A DNA stretch of 64,000 nucleotides from Burkholderiaceae bacterium (GCA_017646335.1 JAGCMT010000018.1:1-64000), one strand, 5' to 3'. Numbered from the stretch's first letter, positions 53,496-63,469 are shown. Notes: generated from the letters alone by a model not told the origin. Numbers and translations: made by a program.

Positions 53496-54302
53496 TTACT
53501 TCACGACCTTGATCGGGATCGGCTTCTTCGGCGTCGGCAAAACCTTGTCGTAGCCGCGGATACCTTGTTCGGCCATCTTACGACGGACGAAAGCGATCTG
53601 CGTCTTCAACGGCAATTGCTTCGGACAGAAGTCGTGGCAAGCCAACAAGGACATACAACCGAACACGCCGGAGTCGTCACCGACGACTTCGTAGAAGTCA
53701 GCGTCGTTACGTTGGTCGCGCGGGTCCAAACGGAAGCGAGCGATCTTATTGATTGCAACACCGCCAACGAAGTCCGGGCGCATACGGACCGTACCGCAAC
53801 CAGCGATACAGCAACCGCATTCCACGCAACGGTCCAAGAGATAAATATCTTCGGCCAATTGCGGGTCCATCGGTTCTTCCTTGTGACGGACGTCGACTTC
53901 TTCTTCCTTCAAGTGAACCCACGTTTCCATGCGTTCGCTCATGTTGCGCATCCACTTACCCGTGTTAACGGACAAGTCACCGATCAATTCGAAAGCCGGC
54001 AACGGAGCCAACGTGAATTCCGTCGGCAAGTCGCGCGTCAACGTACGGCAAGCCAAGCCCGGCTTACCATTGATCATCATGGCGCAGGAACCGCAGATAC
54101 CAGCGCGGCAAACGAAGTCAAATTGCAAAGACGGATCTTGCTTGTCACGGAGTTCGTTCAAAGCAATGAACAACGTCATGGAAGCAGATTCTTCCAATTC
54201 GAACGTCTGCATGTGCGGAACAGAGGCCGGATCGGCCGGGTTGTAACGCAAGATGCTGATCTTGAGCAGACGACCCTTGGTTTGATTGTTATTATGACTC
54301 AT
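53496..54302 (-). CDS. frdB: Fumarate reductase iron-sulfur subunit
   Basis: Electron wire between FrdC and the FAD of FrdA. The 268-residue protein has the [2Fe-2S] motif C65-x4-C70-x2-C73-x11-C85, the cysteine group CVECGCCIAGC at 159-169 for the [4Fe-4S] cluster, and CMSLLACHDFC at 216-226 shared between the [3Fe-4S] and [4Fe-4S] clusters. The order and spacing fit the Wolinella type. It begins 14 bases after frdA ends. Confidence 0.95.
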   Translation of the reverse strand: MSHNNNQTKGRLLKISILRYNPADPASVPHMQTFELEESASMTLFIALNELRDKQDPSLQFDFVCRAGICGSCAMMINGKPGLACRTLTRDLPTEFTLAPLPAFELIGDLSVNTGKWMRNMSERMETWVHLKEEEVDVRHKEEPMDPQLAEDIYLLDRCVECGCCIAGCGTVRMRPDFVGGVAINKIARFRLDPRDQRNDADFYEVVGDDSGVFGCMSLLACHDFCPKQLPLKTQIAFVRRKMAEQGIRGYDKVLPTPKKPIPIKVVK

Positions 54303-54316
54303 TTTTCGTCAGCTCC

Positions 54317-56302
54317 TTAGGCGAGGGGTTCGTCGATACGTTCGTTCTTACCTTGCAAGCGTGCAGGCAAGAGGTGTGCGTACGGCATGAGAGCGTTTTG
54401 GATAGCAAAACGGTCGGCGCCTTCGGCTTCCATCTTAGCGCGGATTTCATCGACTTCAGCTTGACGCTTAGCCGTTTCCGGGTGATCGATGTAGTTCTTG
54501 GCACCGTAGCCACGCCAACCCGGGGGCAATTCCATCTTGTTGACGTCGAGTTCTTCGTAAGAGAGCGTCGGCAACGTGTCGGACTCATTCGTCCAAGCAG
54601 CCAACGTACGCTTGAGCCACTTGCTGTCGTCACGGACCGGGTAGTCTTCACGGAAGTGAGCACCACGGGATTCCGTACGGGTAGAAGCACCAACGGCGAT
54701 AGCCAAAGCCAAGCGCAACATCTTTTGCGTACGGTATGCGTACGTCAATTCAGCGTTAGCGCCCAATTGGCTCTTACAACCGACGTTGTAGGAACGCTTC
54801 AAGAGGTCTTCCAATTCGCTAACAGCGCTTTCCATGTCAGCACCGCGACGGAAAATACCGATCTTGGACGTCATGATGTCTTGCATACGTTCACGCAAGA
54901 CCGTAGCGTCTTCCGTACCCTTACCGTTGCAGAATGCATCAAGCTTAGCTTGTTCGCGCTTGATGAAGTCGTAAACGACGGACGTCGGGATATCGATGAC
55001 GTTTTCAGCCTTTTCGCAGAAGTCAGCGATGAATTCGCCAACCAACATACCTGCGACAACCGTTTCAGCAACGGAGTTACCGCCCAAGCGGTTGAAACCG
55101 TGCATGTCCCAGCAAGCTGCTTCACCAGCGGCGAAGAGGCCCTTCAATTGACGGCTTTCGCCCGTGTGGTCGGTACGAACACCACCCATCGTGTAGTGTT
55201 GTGCCGGACGAACCGGGATCCATTCCTTCGTCGGGTCAACGCCCAAGAAGTAGTGGCAGATTTCGTAAACTTCGCGCAAGTTGTGCTTGATGTGGTGTTC
55301 GCCCAAGAGCGTGATGTCCAACCAGATGTGTTCACCGAAGCGGCCCTTCACACCCTTACCTTGAGCAATACGTTCTTCCATGCGGCGGGAAACCACGTCA
55401 CGGGAAGCCAATTCCTTCTTTTCCGGTTCAACGTCCGGCATGAAGCGGTGACCGTCCGTGTCGCGCAACAAACCACCGTCACCACGGCAGCCTTCCGTCA
55501 CGAGAATACCGGCCGGGAAAATACCCGTCGGGTGGAACTGAACAGCTTCCATGTTACCCAACGTAGCAACGCCCGTTTCCAAAGCCAAAGAGTGACCCGT
55601 ACCTTCACAGATTTGTGCGTTCGTCGTCACGCGGAAGAGCTTACCAGCACCGCCCGTAGCGATAGCCGTAGCCTTAGCAACGTAAGCCATCAATTCGCCC
55701 GTGATCAAGTCACGAACGACAGAACCGTAGCAACGCTTGCCGTCGTGAATCAAAGCGATAGCTTCAACACGTTCGACAACCGGAACACGTTCAGCGATCA
55801 CGCGGTCGCTAACAGCGTTCAACATAGCGTGGCCCGTGCCGTCAGACACGAAGCACGTACGCCACTTCTTCGTACCACCGAAGTCACGTTGACCGATCAA
55901 ACCAGCGGCTTCCTTGCGTTCCGTAATCGTCACGCGTTCGCCGTTAATAATCACTTGGCGATCACCCGGGGTGATACGGCTCCAGGGCACACCCCAAGCA
56001 GCCAATTCACGCACAGCCTTCGGAGCGGTGTTCACGAACATACGTGCGACGTCTTGGTCGGCACCCCAGTCGGAACCCTTAACCGTGTCTTGGAAGTGGA
56101 CGTCTTCGTTGTCGCCCAAACCCTTAATCACGTTACCTAAGGATGCTTGCATACCACCTTGAGCAGCCTTAGAGTGAGAGCGCTTCGGCGGAACAAGCGA
56201 CAAGACGATGCTGTCATGACCACGGCGCTTAGCAGCAACTGCCATACGCAAACCGGCCAAGCCACCACCGATCACCAGTACGTCGGTGTAGATGATTTTC
56301 AT
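54317..56302 (-). CDS. frdA: Fumarate reductase flavoprotein subunit (Wolinella type)
   Basis: Catalytic subunit, fumarate to succinate on the cytoplasmic side of the membrane. The 661-residue protein has the Rossmann motif VIGGGLAG at 10-17, His43 in [10 protein letters not shown] for covalent FAD attachment (same number as in Wolinella), QFHPTG for substrate binding near 252-257, and SRDVVSRRM with the proton-transfer Arg. The C-terminal third ([13 protein letters not shown] and [11 protein letters not shown]) resembles recalled Wolinella FrdA. ATG 56302 is used; a longer frame adds 20 unrelated residues. Confidence 0.95.
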   Translation of the reverse strand: MKIIYTDVLVIGGGLAGLRMAVAAKRRGHDSIVLSLVPPKRSHSKAAQGGMQASLGNVIKGLGDNEDVHFQDTVKGSDWGADQDVARMFVNTAPKAVRELAAWGVPWSRITPGDRQVIINGERVTITERKEAAGLIGQRDFGGTKKWRTCFVSDGTGHAMLNAVSDRVIAERVPVVERVEAIALIHDGKRCYGSVVRDLITGELMAYVAKATAIATGGAGKLFRVTTNAQICEGTGHSLALETGVATLGNMEAVQFHPTGIFPAGILVTEGCRGDGGLLRDTDGHRFMPDVEPEKKELASRDVVSRRMEERIAQGKGVKGRFGEHIWLDITLLGEHHIKHNLREVYEICHYFLGVDPTKEWIPVRPAQHYTMGGVRTDHTGESRQLKGLFAAGEAACWDMHGFNRLGGNSVAETVVAGMLVGEFIADFCEKAENVIDIPTSVVYDFIKREQAKLDAFCNGKGTEDATVLRERMQDIMTSKIGIFRRGADMESAVSELEDLLKRSYNVGCKSQLGANAELTYAYRTQKMLRLALAIAVGASTRTESRGAHFREDYPVRDDSKWLKRTLAAWTNESDTLPTLSYEELDVNKMELPPGWRGYGAKNYIDHPETAKRQAEVDEIRAKMEAEGADRFAIQNALMPYAHLLPARLQGKNERIDEPLA

Positions 56303-56993
56303 AATTACTTGGTCTCCTTGATCCAAGAGGGCCACCACTTCCAGATCTGAACAAGCCTCCAAAAGTGGCAGAGGTCTTCTTATAAAAAGGTTCCCCTAGT
56401 CGTCTTCGCGCTTTCTAACGAATCGTTTGCTTCGGGAAACCCAAGAGAAAAAGACTTCTCTTTTTTGATCTCGATACCTTCTACCAAAGGGGATAAAAGG
56501 TAAAGATCTCAAGCAATTGACTCTTGCAACAAAGATCGGACAAAAGCTTCACTTTCCTCACCAACCGTCATTTGTCAGATGACGACTGATTCTCAATCGA
56601 GGAAAATGACTACAAACTCATGAATCGTCCCTTTAGGATGCAAAAAAGCTTCGGATCAGACAACTCTTTCCCGAAACGACTCCTTGTTCTAAAGAAACTC
56701 ATTCTTCTCCATACGTGCAAAAGGCTCTACCTCTCAACACAATGCGAGATTGTGTGGAGAGTTTAGAGAGCAAACACTCTGACACCCATAGGGAATAACC
56801 CGAAGTTTACACGAAAGTCCAACTGGAAGCTCTATCAACTCGGGCTACACATCCAAAGTTTGACTCAAAGCAGAAAAATTATCAACTTTTCTTGATGCGT
56901 AATCCGTTGGTAAAGCCTGTAAAAAGCTATTTCCAACATCCAAAATCAATTATCATTGAGAAGACAACTTTTCACCATCAGGGAGAGAAAATC
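56303..56993. other. Largest non-coding gap: frdA leader and ridA upstream region (691 bases)
   Basis: No convincing gene on either strand. Hairpins seen: aagagaa / ttctctt at 56443-56462 with a T-run on the plus strand; cgtcat / atgacg at 56566-56584; and a 13-pair stem with one A-G mismatch, ctctc-a-acacaat / attgtgt-g-gagag, at 56731-56761. It could contain a long frdA leader or a small RNA as well as the divergent promoters. Confidence 0.45.
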
Positions 56994-57371
56994 ATGACTC
57001 ACGAAATCATCCATACCGACAAGGCTCCGGCCGCTATCGGTCCCTACTCTCAAGCCACGCGTGGCACGGCAACGGTTTTCACGTCCGGTCAATTGGGTAT
57101 CGTTCCCGAAACGGGTGATTTGCCCGCCGATTTCGAATGCCAAGCACGTCAAGCTTTCGAAAACCTCAAAGCCATCGCTGAAGCGGCCGGCGGCAACCTC
57201 TCCAACGCCATGAAGCTCACGATCTTCTTGACCGACATGGCCAATTTCCCTGTCGTCAACAAGGTAATGCAAGAATATTTCCAAGCTCCGTATCCGGCTC
57301 GCTCTTGCTTTGCCGTGGCCGCCTTGCCCAAGGATGCCGCCGTTGAAGTCGAAGCAATCTTGGCTATCTAA
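56994..57371 (+). CDS. ridA: RidA family deaminase (enamine/imine deaminase)
   Basis: Hydrolyses reactive 2-aminoacrylate and similar imines formed by PLP enzymes. The 125-residue protein has the family features KAPAAIGPYSQA near 10-21, TSGQLG near 30-35 and PARSCFAVAALPKDA near 99-113 with the conserved Arg. GGGAGAG stands nine bases before the ATG 56994. recG follows after six bases. Confidence 0.93.
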   Translation: MTHEIIHTDKAPAAIGPYSQATRGTATVFTSGQLGIVPETGDLPADFECQARQAFENLKAIAEAAGGNLSNAMKLTIFLTDMANFPVVNKVMQEYFQAPYPARSCFAVAALPKDAAVEVEAILAI

Positions 57372-57377
57372 TTCAAT

Positions 57378-59435
57378 ATGGCCACCGGCAACTTTGCATT
57401 GCGTAAAAAGGGCGAAAAACTCGCTCCCCTTTCCGAACGCTTAGCCCGTTTGGGGCTTACTCGCGACTGGGATTTCGTCTTGCATTTGCCGTTACGCTAT
57501 GAAGATGAGACGGCGATCACCGCGATCGGCCGTCTCGTCCCCGGCGAAGCTCAACAATGTGAAGGCGAAGTCATCCGTAGCGACGTGGTTCGCCGCCCTC
57601 AAGGCAATCAACTCCAAGTGACGGTGCGTGACGCCACGGGACACTTGCAAGTTCGCTTTCTTCACTTTTATCCGTCCCAATTGAAACAGCTGGAAATCGG
57701 AAAGACCGTCCGTTTGTACGGAGCCGTTCGTCAAGGCTATTTGGGATTGGAGATGGTGCACCCTAAAGTCAAAACCCCGACGCAAGGGGCTGCGTTGCCA
57801 ACCACGCTAACGCCCGTCTATCCGGCCGGCGAAGGCGTCACGCAACCTTGGCTTCGCAAACGTATCGCTCGAGCCTTACTCGACGTCGAAATCAAAGATC
57901 TCCTTCCGGAGACGATCCGAGAACGTCTTCATCTGCCCGAATTGCATCGAGCAATCAAACACTTGCATCACCCTCCCGTCGGTGCAAGTCTGATGGCGCT
58001 CTCCGATCGTACCGATCCGGCATGGCAACGACTCAAATTCGATGAATTGGTCGCCCAACAGATCACCCTTCGTTACTCTCGAGAATTGAAGGCGCAAACA
58101 ATCGCCCATGCGATTGCTCCTCAAACAACGGCACTCACCGATCGCCTTTTGGCTTCTTTGCCTTTTGCACTCACTCGCGCACAACAGCGCGTCGAAGATG
58201 AAATTGCCAAAGATTTGGCGAAAACCACGCCGATGAATCGTTTAGTCCAAGGTGACGTGGGTAGTGGCAAAACCGTGATTGCCGCCTTAGCCGCCGCCCG
58301 AGCCATCGACGCGGGCTTTCAAGCTGCGTTAATGGCTCCGACAGAAATTTTGGCCGAGCAGCATTTCCAAAAAATCACTCAATGGTTGGAACCTTTAGGA
58401 GTGACCGTGGCATGGCTCTCCGGCAAGCAAAAAAGCCGAGATCGACAAAACAATCTGCAAAAGATCGTCTCAGGCGAAGCCAAACTGGTTGTCGGCACTC
58501 ACGCTCTCATTCAAGATGGCGTTTCGTTTAACCGTTTGGGTTTGGCCATCGTCGACGAACAGCACCGTTTTGGCGTTGCTCAACGTTTAGCGCTTCGCTC
58601 CTCTAACGATGAACACTTGCCACACTTATTAATGCTTTCGGCTACGCCAATTCCGCGTACATTGGCCATGAGCTACTTGGCCGATCTGGACGTCTCCGTA
58701 ATCGATGAATTACCGCCCGGTCGCCAACCGATCACCACCAAGCTTGTCAGTATCGGACGAAAGGCCGAAGTATTGGCCAATATCAATGAGCAGGTGCTTC
58801 AAGGTCGACAAGTCTATTGGGTCTGTCCGCTCATCGAAGAAAGTGAAAAATTGGATTTAACGGCAGCGACCGAAACGTTTAACGAAATTCGAGAGGCTCT
58901 GCCGCGCCTTAATGTCGGCTTGGTGCACGGCGCATTACCGGCGGAAGACAAACAAGCCGTTATGGATGATTTCAAAGACGGGAAAGTCCAAGTTTTAGTG
59001 GCTACCACCGTGATCGAAGTCGGTGTGGACGTTCCTAATGCCACCTTGATGGTCATCGAACATGCCGAACGCTTTGGTTTGGCTCAACTTCATCAACTAC
59101 GGGGTCGGGTCGGGCGAGGCGCTCAAAAGAGTTTCTGTATTCTTTTATACGGAGAACTCTCTGAAACGGGGCGAGAGCGACTGAAGGTCATTCGCGAAAC
59201 GACCGACGGTTTTGAGGTCGCGCGACGCGACTTGGAAATTCGCGGTCCCGGTGAATTCTTGGGTGCCCGTCAGTCCGGTACGCCTATGTTACGATTTGCC
59301 AATCTGGAAACGGATGTCGAATTGGTTGAAGCGGCTCGCGACTTCGCCGGTCAATGGTTATCCATCGATCCCGAACGAGCCAAGCAACATGCCAAACGTT
59401 GGTACAGTGCCAAAGAAGGTTTTTTAGAAGCTTGA
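57378..59435 (+). CDS. recG: ATP-dependent DNA helicase RecG
   Basis: Branch-migrating helicase for stalled forks and Holliday junctions. The 685-residue protein has the N-terminal wedge (OB-fold) domain (about 60-150), Walker A GDVGSGKT near 290-297, DEQHRFG box near 393-399, LSATPIPRT near 417-425 and the C-terminal helicase motifs QLRGRVGRG near 575-583. Directly followed by oxyR after six bases, an arrangement I recall from other betaproteobacteria. Confidence 0.96.
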   Translation: MATGNFALRKKGEKLAPLSERLARLGLTRDWDFVLHLPLRYEDETAITAIGRLVPGEAQQCEGEVIRSDVVRRPQGNQLQVTVRDATGHLQVRFLHFYPSQLKQLEIGKTVRLYGAVRQGYLGLEMVHPKVKTPTQGAALPTTLTPVYPAGEGVTQPWLRKRIARALLDVEIKDLLPETIRERLHLPELHRAIKHLHHPPVGASLMALSDRTDPAWQRLKFDELVAQQITLRYSRELKAQTIAHAIAPQTTALTDRLLASLPFALTRAQQRVEDEIAKDLAKTTPMNRLVQGDVGSGKTVIAALAAARAIDAGFQAALMAPTEILAEQHFQKITQWLEPLGVTVAWLSGKQKSRDRQNNLQKIVSGEAKLVVGTHALIQDGVSFNRLGLAIVDEQHRFGVAQRLALRSSNDEHLPHLLMLSATPIPRTLAMSYLADLDVSVIDELPPGRQPITTKLVSIGRKAEVLANINEQVLQGRQVYWVCPLIEESEKLDLTAATETFNEIREALPRLNVGLVHGALPAEDKQAVMDDFKDGKVQVLVATTVIEVGVDVPNATLMVIEHAERFGLAQLHQLRGRVGRGAQKSFCILLYGELSETGRERLKVIRETTDGFEVARRDLEIRGPGEFLGARQSGTPMLRFANLETDVELVEAARDFAGQWLSIDPERAKQHAKRWYSAKEGFLEA

Positions 59436-59441
59436 TGCTTT

Positions 59442-60404
59442 ATGACGTTAACTGAACTTAAATACATCATTGCCGTGGCTCGCGAACGCCATTTCGGTCG
59501 AGCCGCCGAATCATGCAATATTTCGCAGCCCTCGCTTTCGGTTGCAGTTAAAAAGCTCGAAGAAGAATTGGGCGTGCAATTATTTGAACGTCGTTCTCAA
59601 GAGATTACGCTGACGCCGATCGGTGAGACGATCGTCGAACAAGCGCACAAAGTCCTCGATGAAGTTCGTCGCGTTGAAGAAATTGCCATGCAAGGTCACG
59701 ATCCCTTGTGCGGTCCGTTGCGTTTGGGCGTCATCTTCACGATCAGTCCCTATTTGACCCCGGGTTTGGTTCGTGAGATGCAAAAGGTGGCTCCCAAGAT
59801 GCCTTTGATCCTCACCGAAAACTACACCGATGAACTTTTGGATCAATTGCGAGACGGCAAGTTAGACGTCGCCATCATGGCCTTACCGATTAACGAACCG
59901 GGCATGATGCTTGCTCCGCTTTACGACGAAGACTTTGTCGTTGCCGTTCCCGGCAAGCATCGCTGGGCTGAAAAAGAATCCATTCATCCCGATGAAGTCC
60001 AAACCGAAAACTTGATGCTTCTCGGCAAGGGCCACTGTTTACGCGATCAAATTTTGGCCGTTTGTCCGAAAACCCTGCGTCGACAAAGCACGGCCATTCA
60101 ACGTACGGTCGAAGGTTCCTCCCTTTTAACGATCCGTCATATGGTCGCTCAAGGTTTAGGTGTCACCGTGTTACCGAAAACGGCATTAAATGACTTGGGA
60201 ACGGATTCTCAAATTGCCGTTATTCCGTTTGAAGAACCGGCTCCGTCTCGTCGTGTCATCATCGTTTGGCGCAAGACTTTCTCGCGAGATGCCGCCATCG
60301 AAGCCATTCAAAAGGCACTTCGTCAACTCAAATTGCCGGGTTGCCGATTATTACGCCTGCCTCCCGTGAGCTCGGTTGGCAATAATGGCAACACGGCCCA
60401 ATAA
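59442..60404 (+). CDS. oxyR: Hydrogen peroxide-sensing regulator OxyR
   Basis: LysR-type activator of peroxide-defence genes. The 320-residue protein has an N-terminal winged HTH (HFGRAAESCNISQPSLS, 17-33) and both redox cysteines, Cys199 in GHCLRDQ and Cys208, with the same spacing and even numbering as E. coli OxyR, where they form the sensing disulfide. It follows recG directly. No katG or ahpC is in the window; the hydrogenase-rubrerythrin fusion would be a reasonable target to test. Confidence 0.93.
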   Translation: MTLTELKYIIAVARERHFGRAAESCNISQPSLSVAVKKLEEELGVQLFERRSQEITLTPIGETIVEQAHKVLDEVRRVEEIAMQGHDPLCGPLRLGVIFTISPYLTPGLVREMQKVAPKMPLILTENYTDELLDQLRDGKLDVAIMALPINEPGMMLAPLYDEDFVVAVPGKHRWAEKESIHPDEVQTENLMLLGKGHCLRDQILAVCPKTLRRQSTAIQRTVEGSSLLTIRHMVAQGLGVTVLPKTALNDLGTDSQIAVIPFEEPAPSRRVIIVWRKTFSRDAAIEAIQKALRQLKLPGCRLLRLPPVSSVGNNGNTAQ

Positions 60405-60407
60405 CGA

Positions 60408-60447
60408 AAAAAGAGGAATCTCATTTTGATGATTCCTCTTTTTGTTT
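60408..60447. terminator. Bidirectional terminator between oxyR and proC
   Basis: Stem aaaaagaggaatc / gattcctcttttt with a ten-base loop; T-rich on both outer sides. Confidence 0.9.
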
Positions 60448-60463
60448 TGGCAAAAGAGCTGCC

Positions 60464-61285
60464 TTAAGCAGCGGCATCAAGTTCCGTTGCCAACACTTGA
60501 TTGCGATCGTAAGCAGCTTGGATCGCTTCGTCCATCATGCCCATAAAATCGTGCTCTTGCATCACACGCAAAGCCTCGGCGGTCGTCCCCTTTTTACTCG
60601 TCACGTTTTCACGAAGTTTGGCCGGCGGCTCAGTGCTTTCCATCGCCAACTTCGAAGCGCCCCACAACGTCATGATCGCCATACGACGAGCGCCCTCAGG
60701 ATCAAAGCCACGCTTAATGGCAGCCGCTTCCAAAGCCTCGATAAAGCGGAAAACGTATGCGGGACCGGAACCCGAAACCGTCGAAAGGAGATCCAACTCT
60801 TGTTCGGAGCGAACTTCGATAACCTCATCCATCGCTTCGGCCACTTGCTTCGACAAAGCCAATGCCTCTTCATCCAAACCGGCCGGCGCAAAGAAACCGA
60901 TCACACCGGCGCCGACAAGCGACGGCGTGTTGGGCATCGTACGGACAACCTTATCGGTCTTCGTCCAACGAGCAATCGTGCCGATACGAACACCGGCGGC
61001 AATGGAGAACATCAAAGCATTCGGAGCCAAGAAAGGCAAAATCGTCTCACAGGTCTGCGCCAAACCTTGGGGCTTGACTGCCAAAACGACTACCGTTGCC
61101 TCTTTGAGCCATTCACCCGGAGCATCGTGAACGACAACCTTCATTTCTTCGGCGAACATCTTGCGCTTGTGTTCATTACGATCGAGCACATCGATCGTTG
61201 CCGGATCAAAACCGTTTTTGATCAAGCCGCCTACTAATGCGGTTGCCATATTGCCGCCGCCGATCATCGCAATGCGATTAGCCAT
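60464..61285 (-). CDS. proC: Pyrroline-5-carboxylate reductase
   Basis: Last step of proline synthesis, NAD(P)H-dependent. The 273-residue protein has the nucleotide motif IGGGNMATALVGG near 7-19, VRTMPNTPSLVGAG near 114-127, and SGSGPAYVF near 171-179. ATG 61285 is the family start; it overlaps the end of yggS by eight bases, so translation may be coupled. The usual pair yggS-proC. Confidence 0.95.
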   Translation of the reverse strand: MANRIAMIGGGNMATALVGGLIKNGFDPATIDVLDRNEHKRKMFAEEMKVVVHDAPGEWLKEATVVVLAVKPQGLAQTCETILPFLAPNALMFSIAAGVRIGTIARWTKTDKVVRTMPNTPSLVGAGVIGFFAPAGLDEEALALSKQVAEAMDEVIEVRSEQELDLLSTVSGSGPAYVFRFIEALEAAAIKRGFDPEGARRMAIMTLWGASKLAMESTEPPAKLRENVTSKKGTTAEALRVMQEHDFMGMMDEAIQAAYDRNQVLATELDAAA

Positions 61286-61961
61286 AATTACGTTCTCCAA
61301 AAATTGCGGAACCGACTCGGACCATCGTTGCGCCCTCTTCAATGGCTTCCAACATATCCGAACTCATCCCCATCGACAAAACATCCAAAGGATAACCTTC
61401 GCGCTTTAACTCTTCAAACAGCACCTTCATCGCTCGTAGCGGACGGCGCTTAGCTTCGGCATCGGCAACCGGTTCGGGAATGGCCATCAAGCCACGCAAC
61501 CGAAGATTAGGCAACGACAAAATCACATCGGCTAAAGCGCGAACCTCATGAACCGATACGCCGCTTTTGCTTGCCTGCTCATCGATATTGACTTCGATGA
61601 GTACATTCAATGCCGGTAACCGACTCGGACGTTGTTCCGAAAGTCGTCGAGCAATTTTTTCTCGATCGATACTTTGTACCCAATCAAAATGCTCGGCAAC
61701 CAAACGTGTCTTATTGGATTGCAACGGGCCGATAAAATGCCACTCCAACCCCACGTGCGGCATCGCCTCGTTGAAATAACGAATCTTCTCAACCCCCTCT
61801 TGGACGTAATTCTCCCCAAAACGACGCTCACCCGCGTCAATCGCCTCGGCGATTGCTTCTACGCCGAACGTTTTACTGACGGCTAACAATTGCACCGACT
61901 GGGTCGTGCTCGCCTTGTCGATTCGGTTATGAATATCCCTGAGATTATTTTTGATTGTCAT
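61278..61961 (-). CDS. yggS: PLP homeostasis protein YggS
   Basis: Binds pyridoxal phosphate and balances PLP and amino-acid pools; no catalytic activity is known. The 227-residue protein has Lys30 in LLAVSKTFG for PLP, RFGENYVQEG near 46-55, WHFIGPLQSNK near 74-84, and SMGMSSDMLEAI near 196-207. ATG 61961 is chosen because the longer frame adds 28 non-conserved residues. Confidence 0.95.
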   Translation of the reverse strand: MTIKNNLRDIHNRIDKASTTQSVQLLAVSKTFGVEAIAEAIDAGERRFGENYVQEGVEKIRYFNEAMPHVGLEWHFIGPLQSNKTRLVAEHFDWVQSIDREKIARRLSEQRPSRLPALNVLIEVNIDEQASKSGVSVHEVRALADVILSLPNLRLRGLMAIPEPVADAEAKRRPLRAMKVLFEELKREGYPLDVLSMGMSSDMLEAIEEGATMVRVGSAIFGERNYG

Positions 61962-62138
61962 ACGGTAAAAATCCTTAGAACTCGAATGATTATAACTTTG
62001 TCCAAGGGCAAACTCTTGCTCATTCATACCCCCAACAACCCTCAATAAGTTCTACAATAACTAGTGCCCTTTTTTGGACAAGTTTTACTGAAGAGGTCTT
62101 CGGACCTCATGGACAATGGAAAAATAGGAGACACTCCG

Positions 62139-63443
62139 ATGAACACCGAATTGCAAGCCAAACTTCAAGAATTGATCCCGGGTATGGCCGCTGTGCGCCG
62201 CGATTTGCACAAGTACCCTGAGTCTGCTTGGACGGAATTCCGTACGGCCGCTATGTGCATCAAGAAGATGCAAGAGCTCGGCTACACCATCACGATGGGC
62301 GAAGACGCTGTCAAGCGTGACGCAATGATGGGTGTTCCCGCTGCTGACGTTTTGAAGGCTCACATGGAACGCGCCGTCGCTCAAGGTGCTGATGCAGAAC
62401 TCGTTGCCAAGATGGAAGGCGGTATGACGGGCTTCTGGGCCGACATGGACTTCGGTGGCGAAGGTCCGTTCTTGGCTGTTCGCTTCGACATGGACTGCAA
62501 CGACGTCTCCGAATGCGCAGCTCCGGAACATCGCCCGAACAAGGAAGGTTTTGCTTCCGTGAACAAGGGTGCAATGCACGCTTGCGGTCACGACGCTCAC
62601 GTCGCTATCGGCTTGGCATTGGCTGAAGTCGTCGCTGCTATGCGCGATCAATTCAAGGGTAAGATCCGCTTCATCTTCCAACCGGCAGAAGAAGGCGTCC
62701 GCGGTGCAATGCCGATGGAAAAGGCCGGTGCCGTGGAAGGCGTCGAACAAATCTTCGGTATGCACATCGGCTTCCAAGCCAACAAGATGGGCAAGGTGAT
62801 CTGCGGTACGAAGAACTTCTTGGCTACCACGAAGGCCGACATCACGTTCACGGGTGTTCCCGCTCACGCTGGTAACGCTCCGGAAGAAGGTAAGAATGCT
62901 TTGTTGGCAGCTGCTACGGCATTGCTCAACATGCACGCTATCCCGCGCTCCGGTAAGGGCGATACGCGTATTACGGTCGGTAAGTTGATCGGTGGCGAAG
63001 GTCGTAACGTCATTCCGCCGAAGGCTGTTCTCGTTCTCGAAACGCGCGGCATCACGTCCGCTTTGGACGAATACATGTTCGGCGAAGTCAAGCGCATTGC
63101 TAAGGCTGCTGCTGATATGTGGGGTTGCGGTTACTCCATCGACATCAAGGGCGGTACCAAGAGTGGTGAATCCGACCTCGAAGTCGCTGAAGTTGTTGCT
63201 GAAGAAGCTCGCGCAATGGGTTGCTTCAACGAAATCATCGTTGAACAAAACTTCGGCGCTTCCGAAGACTACTCTCACTTCATGAGCACGGTCCAAGCTA
63301 ACGGTGGTAAGGGCACGTACGTTCAAGTCGGTTCTAACTTGAGCGCCGGTCACCACAACGGTTACTTCGACCTCGACGAAAAGTCTCTCGAAGACTCCCT
63401 CGTTTTGATGGCTCGCTGCGTTTATCGCACGCTCGCTAAGTAA
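62139..63443 (+). CDS. M20 amidohydrolase, AbgA-like (paralogue)
   Basis: A 434-residue zinc hydrolase related to the gene at 26349. RRDLHKYPESAWTEF, MHACGHDAHVAIG and FQPAEEGVRGAMP match E. coli AbgA; GHHNGYFDLDEK near the end is the AbgA tail. TAGGAG lies nine bases before the ATG. It stands alone with its own terminator and, unlike the other copy, has extreme codon bias like the respiratory genes, suggesting it is the main enzyme. True substrate unknown. Confidence 0.87.
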   Translation: MNTELQAKLQELIPGMAAVRRDLHKYPESAWTEFRTAAMCIKKMQELGYTITMGEDAVKRDAMMGVPAADVLKAHMERAVAQGADAELVAKMEGGMTGFWADMDFGGEGPFLAVRFDMDCNDVSECAAPEHRPNKEGFASVNKGAMHACGHDAHVAIGLALAEVVAAMRDQFKGKIRFIFQPAEEGVRGAMPMEKAGAVEGVEQIFGMHIGFQANKMGKVICGTKNFLATTKADITFTGVPAHAGNAPEEGKNALLAAATALLNMHAIPRSGKGDTRITVGKLIGGEGRNVIPPKAVLVLETRGITSALDEYMFGEVKRIAKAAADMWGCGYSIDIKGGTKSGESDLEVAEVVAEEARAMGCFNEIIVEQNFGASEDYSHFMSTVQANGGKGTYVQVGSNLSAGHHNGYFDLDEKSLEDSLVLMARCVYRTLAK

Positions 63444-63469
63444 TCCTTCGATTACCTAGGATCTAATCC

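Noticed and set aside
54353..56140. Plus-strand frame of 595 codons opposite frdA
   Set aside because: The longest shadow frame in the window; produced by extreme codon bias of frdA, with no domain or ribosome-binding site.
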